DNA of 64,000 nt from contig CAZNIP010000003.1 of the NCBI GenBank assembly GCA_964573115.1, positions 10,148-74,147 of the forward strand, given 5' to 3'. Position 1 is the first letter of the stretch, and the number at the start of each line of letters is the position of its first letter. The notes under the pieces were generated by a model. That model did not search any database. It was not told the DNA's origin and was given only the letters and a program-made list of their open reading frames with translations. Below are positions 24,824 through 34,134 of the stretch, piece by piece. The translations under genes were made by a program, and so were the position numbers. Origin of the DNA: CAYOID01 sp964573115 (GTDB lineage Bacteria; Desulfobacterota; Desulfovibrionia; Desulfovibrionales; Desulfothermaceae).

Positions 24824-27800
24824 ATGAACAGAGCCACACCGGATCGAGTTTGGGCCAGGGTGCTCTGGTTGTGCCTCGGCATCAGCGCGGCCTTTCTGAT
24901 GGCCTGCCCTTGTGCCTGGTCTGCGGCAGCTGTGCTGAAAGACATCCGGGCAGCAGAGCATGACCAGTATACCAGGGTGGTCCTCGATCTTGAGGGGGGC
25001 CGACCCGAAGCTGTCAAGGCCACCCGGAAAGGGCGGCTGGAGATTGCCTTTGAGGCCCTGATCCTTGAGGCTGAACGGCAAGGAGGAGCGGCCGGGGAGC
25101 TGGAACTGCTGCAGGAGCTGCCGCGTCCGGACCCCTCAGATCCCAACAGGCTCGTCCTGACCTTCGATCCCGGGGCCTACGTGGATCACTATGTGTACGA
25201 AGCTGACAAAGGCGCGTCTTCAGACCGGTACCATCTGGTCCTGGACCTCTACCCGAACATGTCCGCCCCGGTCAGGGCGCCCAAAGCACCAGCGCCTGCT
25301 GAGCCTCAGGAGGAGCCGGCCCAGGAGGAGGTCGTCTACCAGAGCCTGGACCAGGCCAAGAGAGTCAGGATCAGGCATGTCGTCAAGTCAGCACCCGGAA
25401 ACCAGACAGAGAGCCGGGAACAGGTCACAGAGGCCCCTCTGACCCGACTGCACCGGATCAGGGTCGGGGAGCACGACGGCTATACCCGGGTGGTCCTGGA
25501 TGCTGAAGGACGCTGGCCGGAAGTCATCCGCCCCTCCAAGCGGAATCAGGTCGAGTTCAGCTTTGAGCGGCTGGAGCGGCTGTTTCCCAGGAGCATGCTC
25601 GGCAGGCTGAGCAAGGGGGCCGTCAAGGAGGTCATGCTCGATGAGGAAGGTCAGCCCCGGCTGAGCATTGAGTTCCATGAGACCGACACCAGGGTGTCGA
25701 CCATGTTCCTGGCCGGATCCCCAGCCAGGGGGGACCATTTCCGGCTGGTCATCGATTTCTACCCCCCCAGGTCCGGGGGGACCGGCCAGGGTGCTGCCAA
25801 GACCACAGGGCGAGTAGAGCATGGCCTTCTGCCGACCGGTCGGACAGTCAAAGTGGCTGTGGTCCGGGACGGTCCTTCGACAACGCTCTTCGAGCTGGAG
25901 ACCCGGGTGGAAAAGGAGCTGGCCGGGCTTCTGCCACAGGGAACGCGGCTTGCGTTCATGCGCCGGGGGTCCTTTGACGCTGGGTGGAGTCCCGGATCCG
26001 TGGCCGGGGTGCTGAACCGGGCGGCGGACGATCCCATGGCCGATCTCGTGTTTGCGAACGGTGTCCTGAGCACTGAACAGGCGGCCAGGAGCGAACGTGG
26101 GTATGCCGTTCCAGTGGTCGGGGGGATGCTCTTTGACAGCTCCCAGGGGTCGGCGGAGCCCAGGAAAACGAATGTGCATCTCGTTTCACTGACCAGCAGG
26201 ATCCTCAAGGACCTGCGCGTCTTTCAGGATCTTGTGGGCTGGACCCGGGTGGCCTTCTGCATCGAGGACGTCCTGTTTCAGGGCCTGCCTGGCTTGTCCG
26301 GGGAGCTGGACCGGATGTCCAGGGCTCTGGGGGTGAAGATCGTCCCCGTTCTGGCCGGAAGAGAGCCTGCCTCCGTGCTCGAAGCGCTGGGTCCGGAGAC
26401 TGAAGCCCTCTATCTGACTCCCCTGCTGCGCATGACCGCAGAGGACTGGACAGAACTCATTCGTTCCCTGAATGAACGAAGAATCCCAACCTTTTCGCTC
26501 TTCGGGCACCCTGATGTGCGCAAGGGGGTCCTGGCCAGCCAGACTCCGGAGGTGGTGCCGCGACTGGCCAGGAGGCTGGCCCTGGACATGCTGCAGATCC
26601 TGGATGGGGCAGAGCCGCACTCCCTCTCCAGAGCCATGACCATCGAGGATCAACTGCTGCTCAACGCTCGAACCGCCAGACAGATCGGATTCGACCCCCG
26701 ACTGGGCACGGTTGTCGAAGCCCAGGTCCTGCACCGGGAGGCTCTGGAGGGTGATGCCGGCCAGAGCAGGGCTCTCAGCCTGGAGAAGGCCATGGAGATG
26801 GCTGGCCAGGGCAATGTTGCTGTCGCCATTGAGGGATTTCGAACCCTGGAGGCAGGGGAATCGGCCCAGCAGGCCGGGAGCGCTTTCCTCCCCCAGGCCG
26901 AGGCCGGCCTGCAGACCTTCAGGATCGACAAGGACAGGTCCAGGGCGTCTCTGTCCCTCGCTCCCTGGCAGAGGACCACGGGATCGATCGCGGTCCGGCA
27001 GCTCATCTTCGACGATGAGGTCCTGTCCAGGTATCTGGCAGCCAAACACCTGGAGCAGGGCCAGGAGCTGGAAACGGAGTCCGTGAGGCTGGACGTCACG
27101 GCCAGGGCGGGGGAGCTCTTCCTCCAGCTCCTGCAGGCCAGGGCCCTGGAGCGCATAGAACAGGACAACCTTGATCTGACCAGGGAACATCTCAGGCTGG
27201 CCAGAATCAGGAGAAGGGTGGGCATGTCCGGCCCGGAGGATGTCTTCCGCTGGGAGGCTCAGGAGGCGACGCACAAGGGGGATCTCCTGGCGGCAGGCTC
27301 CAGGGTGGAGAAGCTCAGGGTGGCCCTGAACCAGGTCCTCGGTCTGGCCCAGAACACGACGTGGAGGCCACAAGGGATCCAGCTCAAGGATCAGGAGCTC
27401 TTTTTTCTGGGCCCCAGATTTCGCCAGTCCATGCAGACAGCGGGTCAGGTCAGGAAGCTCAGGCACTACGCAGTCGAGGTGGCTCTGGACAACGCCCCTG
27501 AGCTCAGGGCCGCGGATCAGGCCATCAGGGCAGCGCAGGTTGAGCTGGGCCAGAAGCAGCGCCGGTTCTATGTGCCCACCATCGGGGCCAGCTTTGACTA
27601 CACGCATGAGCTCGACAGGGAGGATCCCGAACTGAGCTTTGGTTCAGGAACAGGTGGGCCTCCCGGCATGGCGGTCCCGGACATTGGTTCAGAGATCAGT
27701 GAGCTCGTGTCGGACCGGGACCGGAACGAATGGCGGGTCGCTGTGGAGCTGAAGCTGCCCTTGTTTCAAGGGGGGAAGAGATTTCACGATGTGGACCTGG

Positions 27801-28210
27801 CTGAAGCCACCCTGTCCAGGCTGCGGTCGCAGAAGACCAGGGCCGCTCAAATTCTGGAGCAGCAGGCCCGCTCGGCTGTATACGATCTCCAGAGCTCCCA
27901 GCCGAGAATCGGCCTGGCCAGGCGGGCGGCTGAGCAGGCCTCAAAGAACCTGGAGCTCGTCCAGGACAAGTATGCCAGGGGAGCGGCGACCGTCCTGGAT
28001 CTCCTCGATGCCCAGAACGAGGCCCAGGCTCAGGAGCAGGCCGCGGTCATCGCCGTGTACCGCTATCTGCAGGATCTGGTTCGTTTTCAGAGGGCCATGT
28101 CCTGGTTTGAACATCAAAAGACAGAGCAGGAGCGACAGGCCTGGATACAAGGGTTCGCAACCTTCACCACTGATGGGCGGGGAAGAGGTGATGCAGACAA
28201 GACGCAATGA
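24824..28210 (+). CDS. AMIN-like / ABC substrate-binding-like / TolC fusion outer-membrane protein
   Basis: A 1128-residue exported protein with a signal peptide (about residues 12-35). Two AMIN-like beta domains follow, with the repeated pattern HDQYTRVVLDLEG near residue 45 and HDGYTRVVLDAEG near 218, each ending in a FRLVIDFYP-like strand. Residues about 330-620 resemble the ABC_sub_bind periplasmic component (WTRVAFCIEDVLFQGLP, IPTFSLFGHPDVRKG). Residues about 650-1100 form a TolC outer-membrane efflux domain (LPLFQGGKRFHDV, KYARGAATVLDLLDAQNEA). It probably forms the outer-membrane duct for the RND pump encoded next. TolC proteins usually have about 450 residues, so the N-terminal 640 are extra. 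Confidence 0.8.
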   Translation: MNRATPDRVWARVLWLCLGISAAFLMACPCAWSAAAVLKDIRAAEHDQYTRVVLDLEGGRPEAVKATRKGRLEIAFEALILEAERQGGAAGELELLQELPRPDPSDPNRLVLTFDPGAYVDHYVYEADKGASSDRYHLVLDLYPNMSAPVRAPKAPAPAEPQEEPAQEEVVYQSLDQAKRVRIRHVVKSAPGNQTESREQVTEAPLTRLHRIRVGEHDGYTRVVLDAEGRWPEVIRPSKRNQVEFSFERLERLFPRSMLGRLSKGAVKEVMLDEEGQPRLSIEFHETDTRVSTMFLAGSPARGDHFRLVIDFYPPRSGGTGQGAAKTTGRVEHGLLPTGRTVKVAVVRDGPSTTLFELETRVEKELAGLLPQGTRLAFMRRGSFDAGWSPGSVAGVLNRAADDPMADLVFANGVLSTEQAARSERGYAVPVVGGMLFDSSQGSAEPRKTNVHLVSLTSRILKDLRVFQDLVGWTRVAFCIEDVLFQGLPGLSGELDRMSRALGVKIVPVLAGREPASVLEALGPETEALYLTPLLRMTAEDWTELIRSLNERRIPTFSLFGHPDVRKGVLASQTPEVVPRLARRLALDMLQILDGAEPHSLSRAMTIEDQLLLNARTARQIGFDPRLGTVVEAQVLHREALEGDAGQSRALSLEKAMEMAGQGNVAVAIEGFRTLEAGESAQQAGSAFLPQAEAGLQTFRIDKDRSRASLSLAPWQRTTGSIAVRQLIFDDEVLSRYLAAKHLEQGQELETESVRLDVTARAGELFLQLLQARALERIEQDNLDLTREHLRLARIRRRVGMSGPEDVFRWEAQEATHKGDLLAAGSRVEKLRVALNQVLGLAQNTTWRPQGIQLKDQELFFLGPRFRQSMQTAGQVRKLRHYAVEVALDNAPELRAADQAIRAAQVELGQKQRRFYVPTIGASFDYTHELDREDPELSFGSGTGGPPGMAVPDIGSEISELVSDRDRNEWRVAVELKLPLFQGGKRFHDVDLAEATLSRLRSQKTRAAQILEQQARSAVYDLQSSQPRIGLARRAAEQASKNLELVQDKYARGAATVLDLLDAQNEAQAQEQAAVIAVYRYLQDLVRFQRAMSWFEHQKTEQERQAWIQGFATFTTDGRGRGDADKTQ

Positions 28211-29336
28211 TCAGGCCTGTTCAAGAAGGCCACGGCAGGCCGGGCCTTGGGTCGTGACCCTGGCCGCTCTGCTGGGCTGGTTCTGGGTCACGGGCTGCGA
28301 CCAGGGGCCTCAGGCAGAGCCGGGGCGAAAGCCTCTTCGCTCTGTGGTCACCACGGTCGTGGCCAGGCCGTCCCAGGGAGAGGTGCGGCTCTTTTCAGGC
28401 ACAGCCAGGCCGGCTGTGGAAACGGTGCTCAGCTTTCGGGTTCCCGGCAAAGTCGAGGCCGTGAGGGTCAGGGTCGGCCAGCAGATGCCTGCCGGGGATG
28501 CGGTGGCCAGGTTGGACAGCACGGACTTCGAGCTTGAGGTCAAGAGGCGCAGGGCCAGGGTGGCCCAGGTCAACGCCAAATACGAGCGGGCCCGTTTCGA
28601 ATACGAGCGGGTCAGGTCCCTGTACGAAGTGGACAGTGTGAGCAGGAGAGAGCTCGACCAGTCCAGGGCCATGTTCGAATCCGCCAGGGCAGAGCGGGAA
28701 GCGGCCAGAGAGGCCCTGGCCCTGGCCCGGCAAAAGCTGGAGTACTGTGTGCTCAGGTCCCCCCTGGACGGGGAGATCGTCCAGGTTCCCGTGGAGGAGC
28801 ATCAGACCGTGAAAGCCGGCCAGCCCATTGCTGTCCTGGCTTCCCTGGAAACCATGGAAATGCAGCTCGGGGTCCCGGCCGGGGTCATCTTCAAGATCAG
28901 GAACGGGGATCCGGCCAGGGTCAGCTTCGACGCCCTCGAGGGCCGCGAGTTTCCGGCCAGGGTCAGTGAGGTCGGGGTGGAGACCGGGCCGACCACGACC
29001 TACCCCCTGACCCTTCGTCTGCAGGAGCTCGATCCAGCCGTGCGGCCAGGCATGGTCGGCCATGCCCGGTTCGACTTCCCCCCCAGAGGGGATTCGCCGG
29101 TTGTGGTCCCTCCCCAGGCCGTGATCAGGGGAAATGGGGCTGGAGCTGTGGCCTGGATCTTTGACCCCGAGGGGTCCCGAGTCCATCGACGCAAGGTCTC
29201 AATAGGCTCCTTGACCTCCGAGGGTCTGCAGGTCCTAGCTGGCCTCGAACCGGGAGACATCATCGTGGTCCGGGGGGTGCACCGCCTGGATGAGGGCATG
29301 CGGGTGCGCAGCCTCGACCAGGAGAGCCTGCGATGA
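28191..29336 (+). CDS. RND efflux periplasmic adaptor lipoprotein
   Basis: A 381-residue HlyD/AcrA-type membrane fusion protein that links the RND pump to TolC. It has a lipoprotein signal with lipobox VTGC at about residue 35. The biotinyl-lipoyl half motifs are VLSFRVPGKVEAVRVRVGQ and LRSPLDGEIVQVPVEEHQTVKAG, separated by a coiled-coil hairpin (about residues 125-190). The ATG at 28191 with GAAGAGG upstream overlaps the TolC-fusion gene by 20 bp, and its stop overlaps the RND ATG by 4 bp. Confidence 0.9.
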   Translation: MQTRRNDQACSRRPRQAGPWVVTLAALLGWFWVTGCDQGPQAEPGRKPLRSVVTTVVARPSQGEVRLFSGTARPAVETVLSFRVPGKVEAVRVRVGQQMPAGDAVARLDSTDFELEVKRRRARVAQVNAKYERARFEYERVRSLYEVDSVSRRELDQSRAMFESARAEREAAREALALARQKLEYCVLRSPLDGEIVQVPVEEHQTVKAGQPIAVLASLETMEMQLGVPAGVIFKIRNGDPARVSFDALEGREFPARVSEVGVETGPTTTYPLTLRLQELDPAVRPGMVGHARFDFPPRGDSPVVVPPQAVIRGNGAGAVAWIFDPEGSRVHRRKVSIGSLTSEGLQVLAGLEPGDIIVVRGVHRLDEGMRVRSLDQESLR

Positions 29337-32300
29337 ATGTGGGGACCTGGTGCATCAGGAACAACCGGACCGCAGGGCTCGTTTTTCTCCTGCTGGTGGC
29401 CGCCGGCCTCTGGACCTACCTGACCATCCCCAGGCTTGAAGACCCCAGCTTCACCATCCGAACCGCGGTCGTGGCCACCCCTTTCCCGGGCTCCTCGCCC
29501 CGAAAGGTGGAAAAGCTGGTCACCGACAAGCTCGAGGACAGCATCAGGGAAATGGCCGAAGTGGAGTGGATCACCTCCCAGTCCATGGCCGGGCTTTCGG
29601 TCATCCATGTCCGGATGGCGGATCGTTACCAGGACATGCAGCCCATCTGGCAGCGGTTGCGGAACAAGGTCAGGGATTGCGAACCGGAGCTCCCGGACGG
29701 GGTTGTCCCGCCTGTGGTCAACGACGAGTTCGGGGACGTCTATGGCATTCTCCTGGCCCTGACCGGGGATGGATACACCTCCAGAGAGCTCAAGGACGCT
29801 GCCGAGGACATCCGCAACGACCTGCTCACGGTCAGGGATGTGGCCAAGGTCAAGCTGCACGGGGTGCAGGAAGAGACTATTTTTGTTGAGTTTTCCAATG
29901 CTCTCATGGCCCAGCTGGGCTTCAGCCCCAGGCAGCTCATGAATATCCTTCAGGCCCAGAACTCGGTTCAGCCCAGCGGTGACGCTGTCCTGGGTCCCGA
30001 GAGGGTGCTCATCGAATCCACTGGTGAGTTTCAGAGCCTTGAGGACTTGCGGGAGACCACGCTGCGTATCCCGGGCCAGTCTGAAAGCGTCTCCCTGAAG
30101 GACATCACCTCGATTTCCCGGGAGGTCAGGGATCCCCCCCGGCACATGGTCCGCTTCAACGGCCAGGAGGCCGTTGTCCTGGCCGTGAGCATGGTCGACA
30201 ACGGCAACATCGTCGGACTGGGGGAGAGGATCCAGGACCGGATGGCCCGGATTCAGGCCGATCTTCCAGTGGGCCTGGAGCTGCAGACCCTGATGTTCCA
30301 GCCGGATTTCGTCCAGGGGTCCATCAGGACATTCACAGTCAACCTTCTGGAGGCCTTTGGCTTCGTGGTCGTGGTCATGTTCGTGTTCGTGGGCTGGCGG
30401 ACCGGATTCGTGGCCGGCAGCCTGGTGCCCATGGCCATGCTCACCGCGATCACGCTGATGCCCTTTTTCGGGGTCAAGCTGCAGATCGTGTCCATCGGGG
30501 CCCTGATCATCTCTCTGGGCATGCTCGTGGACAACGGGGTGGTGGTCAGCGAGCACATCCTGGTGGACATGGCCTCAGGCACCCCCAGGTTCGAGGCTGC
30601 GGGCAACGCTGTCAGGCGGCTCTGGCTGCCCCTGCTGACCGCATCCTTGACCACGATTTTCGCCTTTCTGCCCATCCCCCTGGCCAAGTCCATGACCGGT
30701 GAGTACACCATGTCCCTGTTCACCGTGGTCACCCTGACCCTGCTGTCATCCTGGCTCCTGTCCATGACCTTCGTCCCGGTGTGCTGCCATGCCTTTCTCA
30801 GGGAATCGGGCAACGGGGGCAGGAATTTTCAGCACCTGCTCTACCGGACCTACAGGGCCCTCCTCGTGCCCAGCCTCAAGGCCAGGGGGGTCTTTGTTGC
30901 CGGGGTGGTTCTCCTCATGGCTGCGGCCGGGTGGGGGTTCACCCATGTGCCCAGCATGTTCTTCCCCCCCAATGAACGGGAGATCGTGACCGTGGAATTC
31001 TGGCAGCCCTACGGGACCGATATTCAGACCACAGCCGATCGGGCGGCCAGGCTGGACCGCTTTCTGCGCAGGCAGGACCAGGTCAGCTCCACGGGCATGT
31101 TCATCGGTTATGGCGGGCCGCGCTGGTATCTGGCCATGGAACCTGAACAGACGAACAAGAACTACGTCTTCTTCGTGGTCAACACCAGGAGCGTGGAGGG
31201 GGCCTGGACCATGAAGACCGCGATCGAGGACGAACTGGACCGGAGCTTTCCGGATTGCCGGGCTTCGGTCAGGCTTCTGGAGCGCGGCCCTCCAGTGGGA
31301 GCCCCGATCCAGGTCCGCCTCTCCGGACAGGAGGTCGAGACCATCAACACCCTCCGGCACAGCATCGCCCAGGCGGTCAAGGACGCTCCGGGGACGACCA
31401 CGGTCTGGGACGACTGGGGGGAGCCGACCAAGAAGCTGGTCGTGGATATCAATCAGGAACGGGCCAAGAGGGCCGGTCTGTCCACCAGGGAGATCGCCCT
31501 GTCCCTGCAGGCTCAGTTTTCAGGCATCGAGATCAGCCAGTACCGGGAGGAAGAGGACGTCATTCCCATCATGGCTCGATCAAGGAAGGATTTTCGGGAG
31601 GACCTCTGGAAGATCGAAGGCCTCAACGTCTACTCCTACCGCACCAGGCAGTCCGTTCCCCTGCTCCAGGTCGCCACGCCGAAGATCACCTGGCAGCCGA
31701 GCAACATCAGGCGGCGAAACGGTGTCCGGACCATGACCATCAAGAGTGAGGTGGCCCGGGGGGTGTTTGCCAGCGAGATCCTGAATGAGCATGTCGCCCC
31801 CGTCCTCAGGGACATGGAGGGTTCCCGGGACTGGCCTCAGGGGTATGACATCGATTACGGGGGGGAGTTTGAGGAGTCGTCCAGAGCCAACACCTCGATT
31901 CTGATCAACATCCCCCTGGTCGTCGGCCTGGTGGCCCTGATCCTGGTCGGGCAGTTCAACTCCTATCGCCGGGTGATCATCATCGGGCTGACCGTTCCCC
32001 CCATGTTCGTCGGGGTGACCGGGGGGATGCTGGCCACCGGATCACCGTTCGGGTTCATGGCCCTGCTGGGGATGATCAGCCTGGTGGGGATCATCGTCAA
32101 CAACGCGATCATGATGATCGATCAGATCGAGATCGAGCGGGCCCGATCCCAGACCAGGCAGGATGCCCTGGTCATCGCGGCACAGAAGAGGCTGCGCCCG
32201 ATCATCATGACCGCGGCCACGACGATCTTAGGGCTGGTGCCCCTGTCCCTCCAGGGGGGCGAGCTGTGGCGGCCCATGGCCAATGTGCTCATCTTCGGGC

Positions 32301-32413
32301 TGGCCTTTTCGACCCTGTTGACCCTGGTCCTGTGCCCGGTGCTCTACTCTGTCTTTTTCCGCATCCCCTTTCAGGGCTACACCTTTGTCAACCGGCGTTC
32401 CGGATCCAGATGA
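29333..32413 (+). CDS. RND-family efflux transporter (AcrB/MexB superfamily)
   Basis: A 1026-residue inner-membrane proton-driven pump with twelve hydrophobic segments and two large periplasmic loops. The first membrane segment is followed by EDPSFTIRTAVVATPFPGSSPRKVE; a central SIGALIISLGMLVDNGVVVSEHIL block holds the TM4 aspartate pair (LVDNGVV), and the C-terminal half shows LVGIIVNNAIMMID. The sequence resembles the HAE1/metal-independent multidrug clade. Its 3' end overlaps the convergent pgeF gene by 26 bp. Substrates cannot be predicted. Confidence 0.93.
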   Translation: MNVGTWCIRNNRTAGLVFLLLVAAGLWTYLTIPRLEDPSFTIRTAVVATPFPGSSPRKVEKLVTDKLEDSIREMAEVEWITSQSMAGLSVIHVRMADRYQDMQPIWQRLRNKVRDCEPELPDGVVPPVVNDEFGDVYGILLALTGDGYTSRELKDAAEDIRNDLLTVRDVAKVKLHGVQEETIFVEFSNALMAQLGFSPRQLMNILQAQNSVQPSGDAVLGPERVLIESTGEFQSLEDLRETTLRIPGQSESVSLKDITSISREVRDPPRHMVRFNGQEAVVLAVSMVDNGNIVGLGERIQDRMARIQADLPVGLELQTLMFQPDFVQGSIRTFTVNLLEAFGFVVVVMFVFVGWRTGFVAGSLVPMAMLTAITLMPFFGVKLQIVSIGALIISLGMLVDNGVVVSEHILVDMASGTPRFEAAGNAVRRLWLPLLTASLTTIFAFLPIPLAKSMTGEYTMSLFTVVTLTLLSSWLLSMTFVPVCCHAFLRESGNGGRNFQHLLYRTYRALLVPSLKARGVFVAGVVLLMAAAGWGFTHVPSMFFPPNEREIVTVEFWQPYGTDIQTTADRAARLDRFLRRQDQVSSTGMFIGYGGPRWYLAMEPEQTNKNYVFFVVNTRSVEGAWTMKTAIEDELDRSFPDCRASVRLLERGPPVGAPIQVRLSGQEVETINTLRHSIAQAVKDAPGTTTVWDDWGEPTKKLVVDINQERAKRAGLSTREIALSLQAQFSGIEISQYREEEDVIPIMARSRKDFREDLWKIEGLNVYSYRTRQSVPLLQVATPKITWQPSNIRRRNGVRTMTIKSEVARGVFASEILNEHVAPVLRDMEGSRDWPQGYDIDYGGEFEESSRANTSILINIPLVVGLVALILVGQFNSYRRVIIIGLTVPPMFVGVTGGMLATGSPFGFMALLGMISLVGIIVNNAIMMIDQIEIERARSQTRQDALVIAAQKRLRPIIMTAATTILGLVPLSLQGGELWRPMANVLIFGLAFSTLLTLVLCPVLYSVFFRIPFQGYTFVNRRSGSR

Positions 32414-33137
32414 GGGCGGCCTGGCGGCCGCAGGACCGGTTGCGGCGATAGGAGTGGAACATGGCCGGCAGGCTGAAGGTGCAGAGGTCAAGGGAAAAGA
32501 TCCGTCCAGGAAGGAGGCCTGCGGCCAGGAGCTGGTCCCGGGTCATGCGCCACAGGTCGACGGTCATGGAGGTCCGGTCCAGGTAGTTCTCAAACTGCGG
32601 CCCCCATTCAGCATCGAAGTTGACGAACTCGCTGCAGGCCGGGCTGAGGCTGGGGCCGCGAACAGCCATGATCTCGGCCGGATCCAGGCCATACCGATCG
32701 CAGAAGGACCTGACCCACAGCACGGGTGCCTGGGCCCTGTTTCCCCGCCAGCCCACATGCAGCCCAGCCACATGCCCCCCTGCCTCATGCGCCAGCATGA
32801 GCGGCTGACAGTCGGCCACGGAAATGGCCAGGGCCTGTCCAGGCCTGTCCGTGGCCAAGGCGTCTGCCTGTGGCCGTTCCCCTTCCTGGACATCCCCCGG
32901 TTGAAAGACCATGTCCGTGCCGTGGACCTGGCGGACCGAGGTCCAGGCCTGAAAGCCCAGCTCCTGCTTCAAGGCCTGTCGCCTCTGGAGCACATCCTGA
33001 TCAGGGTCGCCGAATCCAAGGGAGAGGTTGCCGGCCGTGGCTGAGGCCCTGGGGTTTTCCCGGGGTCGGGTGGTGAAGACGCAGCCCACCGCGTCCAGGC
33101 CCGGAAAGGCGAAAGGGAGATAGGCTGGGAGGGGCAT
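32388..33137 (-). CDS. pgeF: YfiH/PgeF family purine nucleoside phosphorylase / laccase-domain protein
   Basis: A 249-residue member of the YfiH family (peptidoglycan editing factor, multifunctional purine nucleoside phosphorylase). Family motifs: VRQVHGTDMV, ISVADCQPLMLAH (zinc cysteine) and VAGLHVGWRGN (zinc histidine), then SPACSEF near residue 170. Start ATG at 33137, 9 nt after GAGGAG; a TTG nine bases upstream would abut the ribosome site. It overlaps the end of the RND gene tail to tail. A minus-strand gene ends 37 bp upstream, so it is probably the second gene of a unit broken by the gap. Confidence 0.9.
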   Translation of the reverse strand: MPLPAYLPFAFPGLDAVGCVFTTRPRENPRASATAGNLSLGFGDPDQDVLQRRQALKQELGFQAWTSVRQVHGTDMVFQPGDVQEGERPQADALATDRPGQALAISVADCQPLMLAHEAGGHVAGLHVGWRGNRAQAPVLWVRSFCDRYGLDPAEIMAVRGPSLSPACSEFVNFDAEWGPQFENYLDRTSMTVDLWRMTRDQLLAAGLLPGRIFSLDLCTFSLPAMFHSYRRNRSCGRQAALIWIRNAG

Positions 33138-33174
33138 GTGAGTCAACTCCTCAGAATCGTTGTTTCAATCAGGT

Positions 33175-33229
33175 CTATCTGATGCCCGCCTCCCTTGCAA
33201 GATCCATGGTGAACATGTACTCAAGAAAG
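33175..33229 (-). CDS. 3' end of an unidentified gene, cut by the assembly gap
   Basis: On the minus strand a frame runs out of the gap and ends ...FTMDLAREAGIR followed by TAG at 33175-33177. Only about 18 residues remain, too few to identify. It reads in the same direction as pgeF and ends 37 bp before it. Confidence 0.5.
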
Positions 33230-33329
33230 NNNNNNNNNNNNNNNNNNNNNNNNNNNNNNNNNNNNNNNNNNNNNNNNNNNNNNNNNNNNNNNNNNNNNNN
33301 NNNNNNNNNNNNNNNNNNNNNNNNNNNNN
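33230..33329. other. assembly gap of 100 N
   Basis: Exactly 100 N, a conventional scaffold spacer of unknown true length. It removes the 5' part of a minus-strand gene and any promoter of xth. No shared sequence is seen on the two sides, unlike the second gap. Confidence 1.
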
Positions 33330-33341
33330 ATGGAGGTGACG

Positions 33342-34103
33342 ATGAAACTGCTCTCCTGGAATGTGAACGGATTTCGAGCGGTGATCAAGAAAGGCTTTTG
33401 GGACTGGTTCCAGGGCTCGGGTGCGGATGTGATCTGCCTGCAGGAGATCAAGGCCAGTGAAGACCAGATCCCTGAAGGCCAGCGGGAGGCCCCGGGGTAC
33501 CTGCGCTACTGGAACCCGGCCGAGGTCAAGAAGGGCTATTCCGGGGTCGCGGTCTACACCAGGCTGGAGCCGCTCAAGGTGGACTTCGAGCTTCCGGATC
33601 AACGGTTTCACGGTGAGGGAAGGCTCATTCAGCTCGAGTTCGAGAGCTTTTACCTCTTCAATGTCTATTTTCCCAACGGAAAGATGAGCGATGAACGGCT
33701 GGCCTACAAGCTCGATTTCTACCAGGCCTTTCTGGACCACGCCCAGGAGCTGCGCAAGTCCAAACCGGTGGTCTTCTGCGGGGATGTGAACACAGCCCAT
33801 ACCGAGATCGATTTGAAGAACCCCAAGGCCAACGAGGACACCTCGGGTTTTCTGCCTGTGGAGCGGGAATGGATCGATCAGTGCATTGCCGGAGGCTATG
33901 TGGACACCTTCCGGCTCTTTGAGCAGGGGGCGGGCCACTACACCTGGTGGACCTACCGCTTCGGGGCCAGATCCAGGAATGCCGGGTGGCGGATCGACTA
34001 CTTCTTCGTGTCTCAGGAACTCGAGGACAGGGTGGCCAGGGCCTGGATCGAGTCCGATGTCATGGGCTCGGATCATTGTCCCATTGGTCTGGAGCTGGCA
34101 TGA
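33342..34103 (+). CDS. xth: exodeoxyribonuclease III
   Basis: AP endonuclease/3'-5' exonuclease of base-excision repair, 253 residues. It begins MKLLSWNVNGFRAV; CLQEIKA has the metal-binding glutamate, FCGDVNTAHTEIDL the catalytic D-x-N, and MGSDHCPIGLEL the terminal SDH motif. GGAGG lies 6 nt before the ATG at 33342. It closely resembles the ExoA/XthA group. Confidence 0.94.
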   Translation: MKLLSWNVNGFRAVIKKGFWDWFQGSGADVICLQEIKASEDQIPEGQREAPGYLRYWNPAEVKKGYSGVAVYTRLEPLKVDFELPDQRFHGEGRLIQLEFESFYLFNVYFPNGKMSDERLAYKLDFYQAFLDHAQELRKSKPVVFCGDVNTAHTEIDLKNPKANEDTSGFLPVEREWIDQCIAGGYVDTFRLFEQGAGHYTWWTYRFGARSRNAGWRIDYFFVSQELEDRVARAWIESDVMGSDHCPIGLELA

Positions 34104-34134
34104 AACTGCCTCAGCCACTGGAGGCAGACCATCC

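Noticed and set aside
26186..27607. 473-codon minus-strand open frame
   Set aside because: Antisense to the TolC fusion gene and without motifs.
33175..33342. contig-end overlap at the first gap
   Set aside because: The two flanks share no common sequence, unlike the second gap, so this one may be real.
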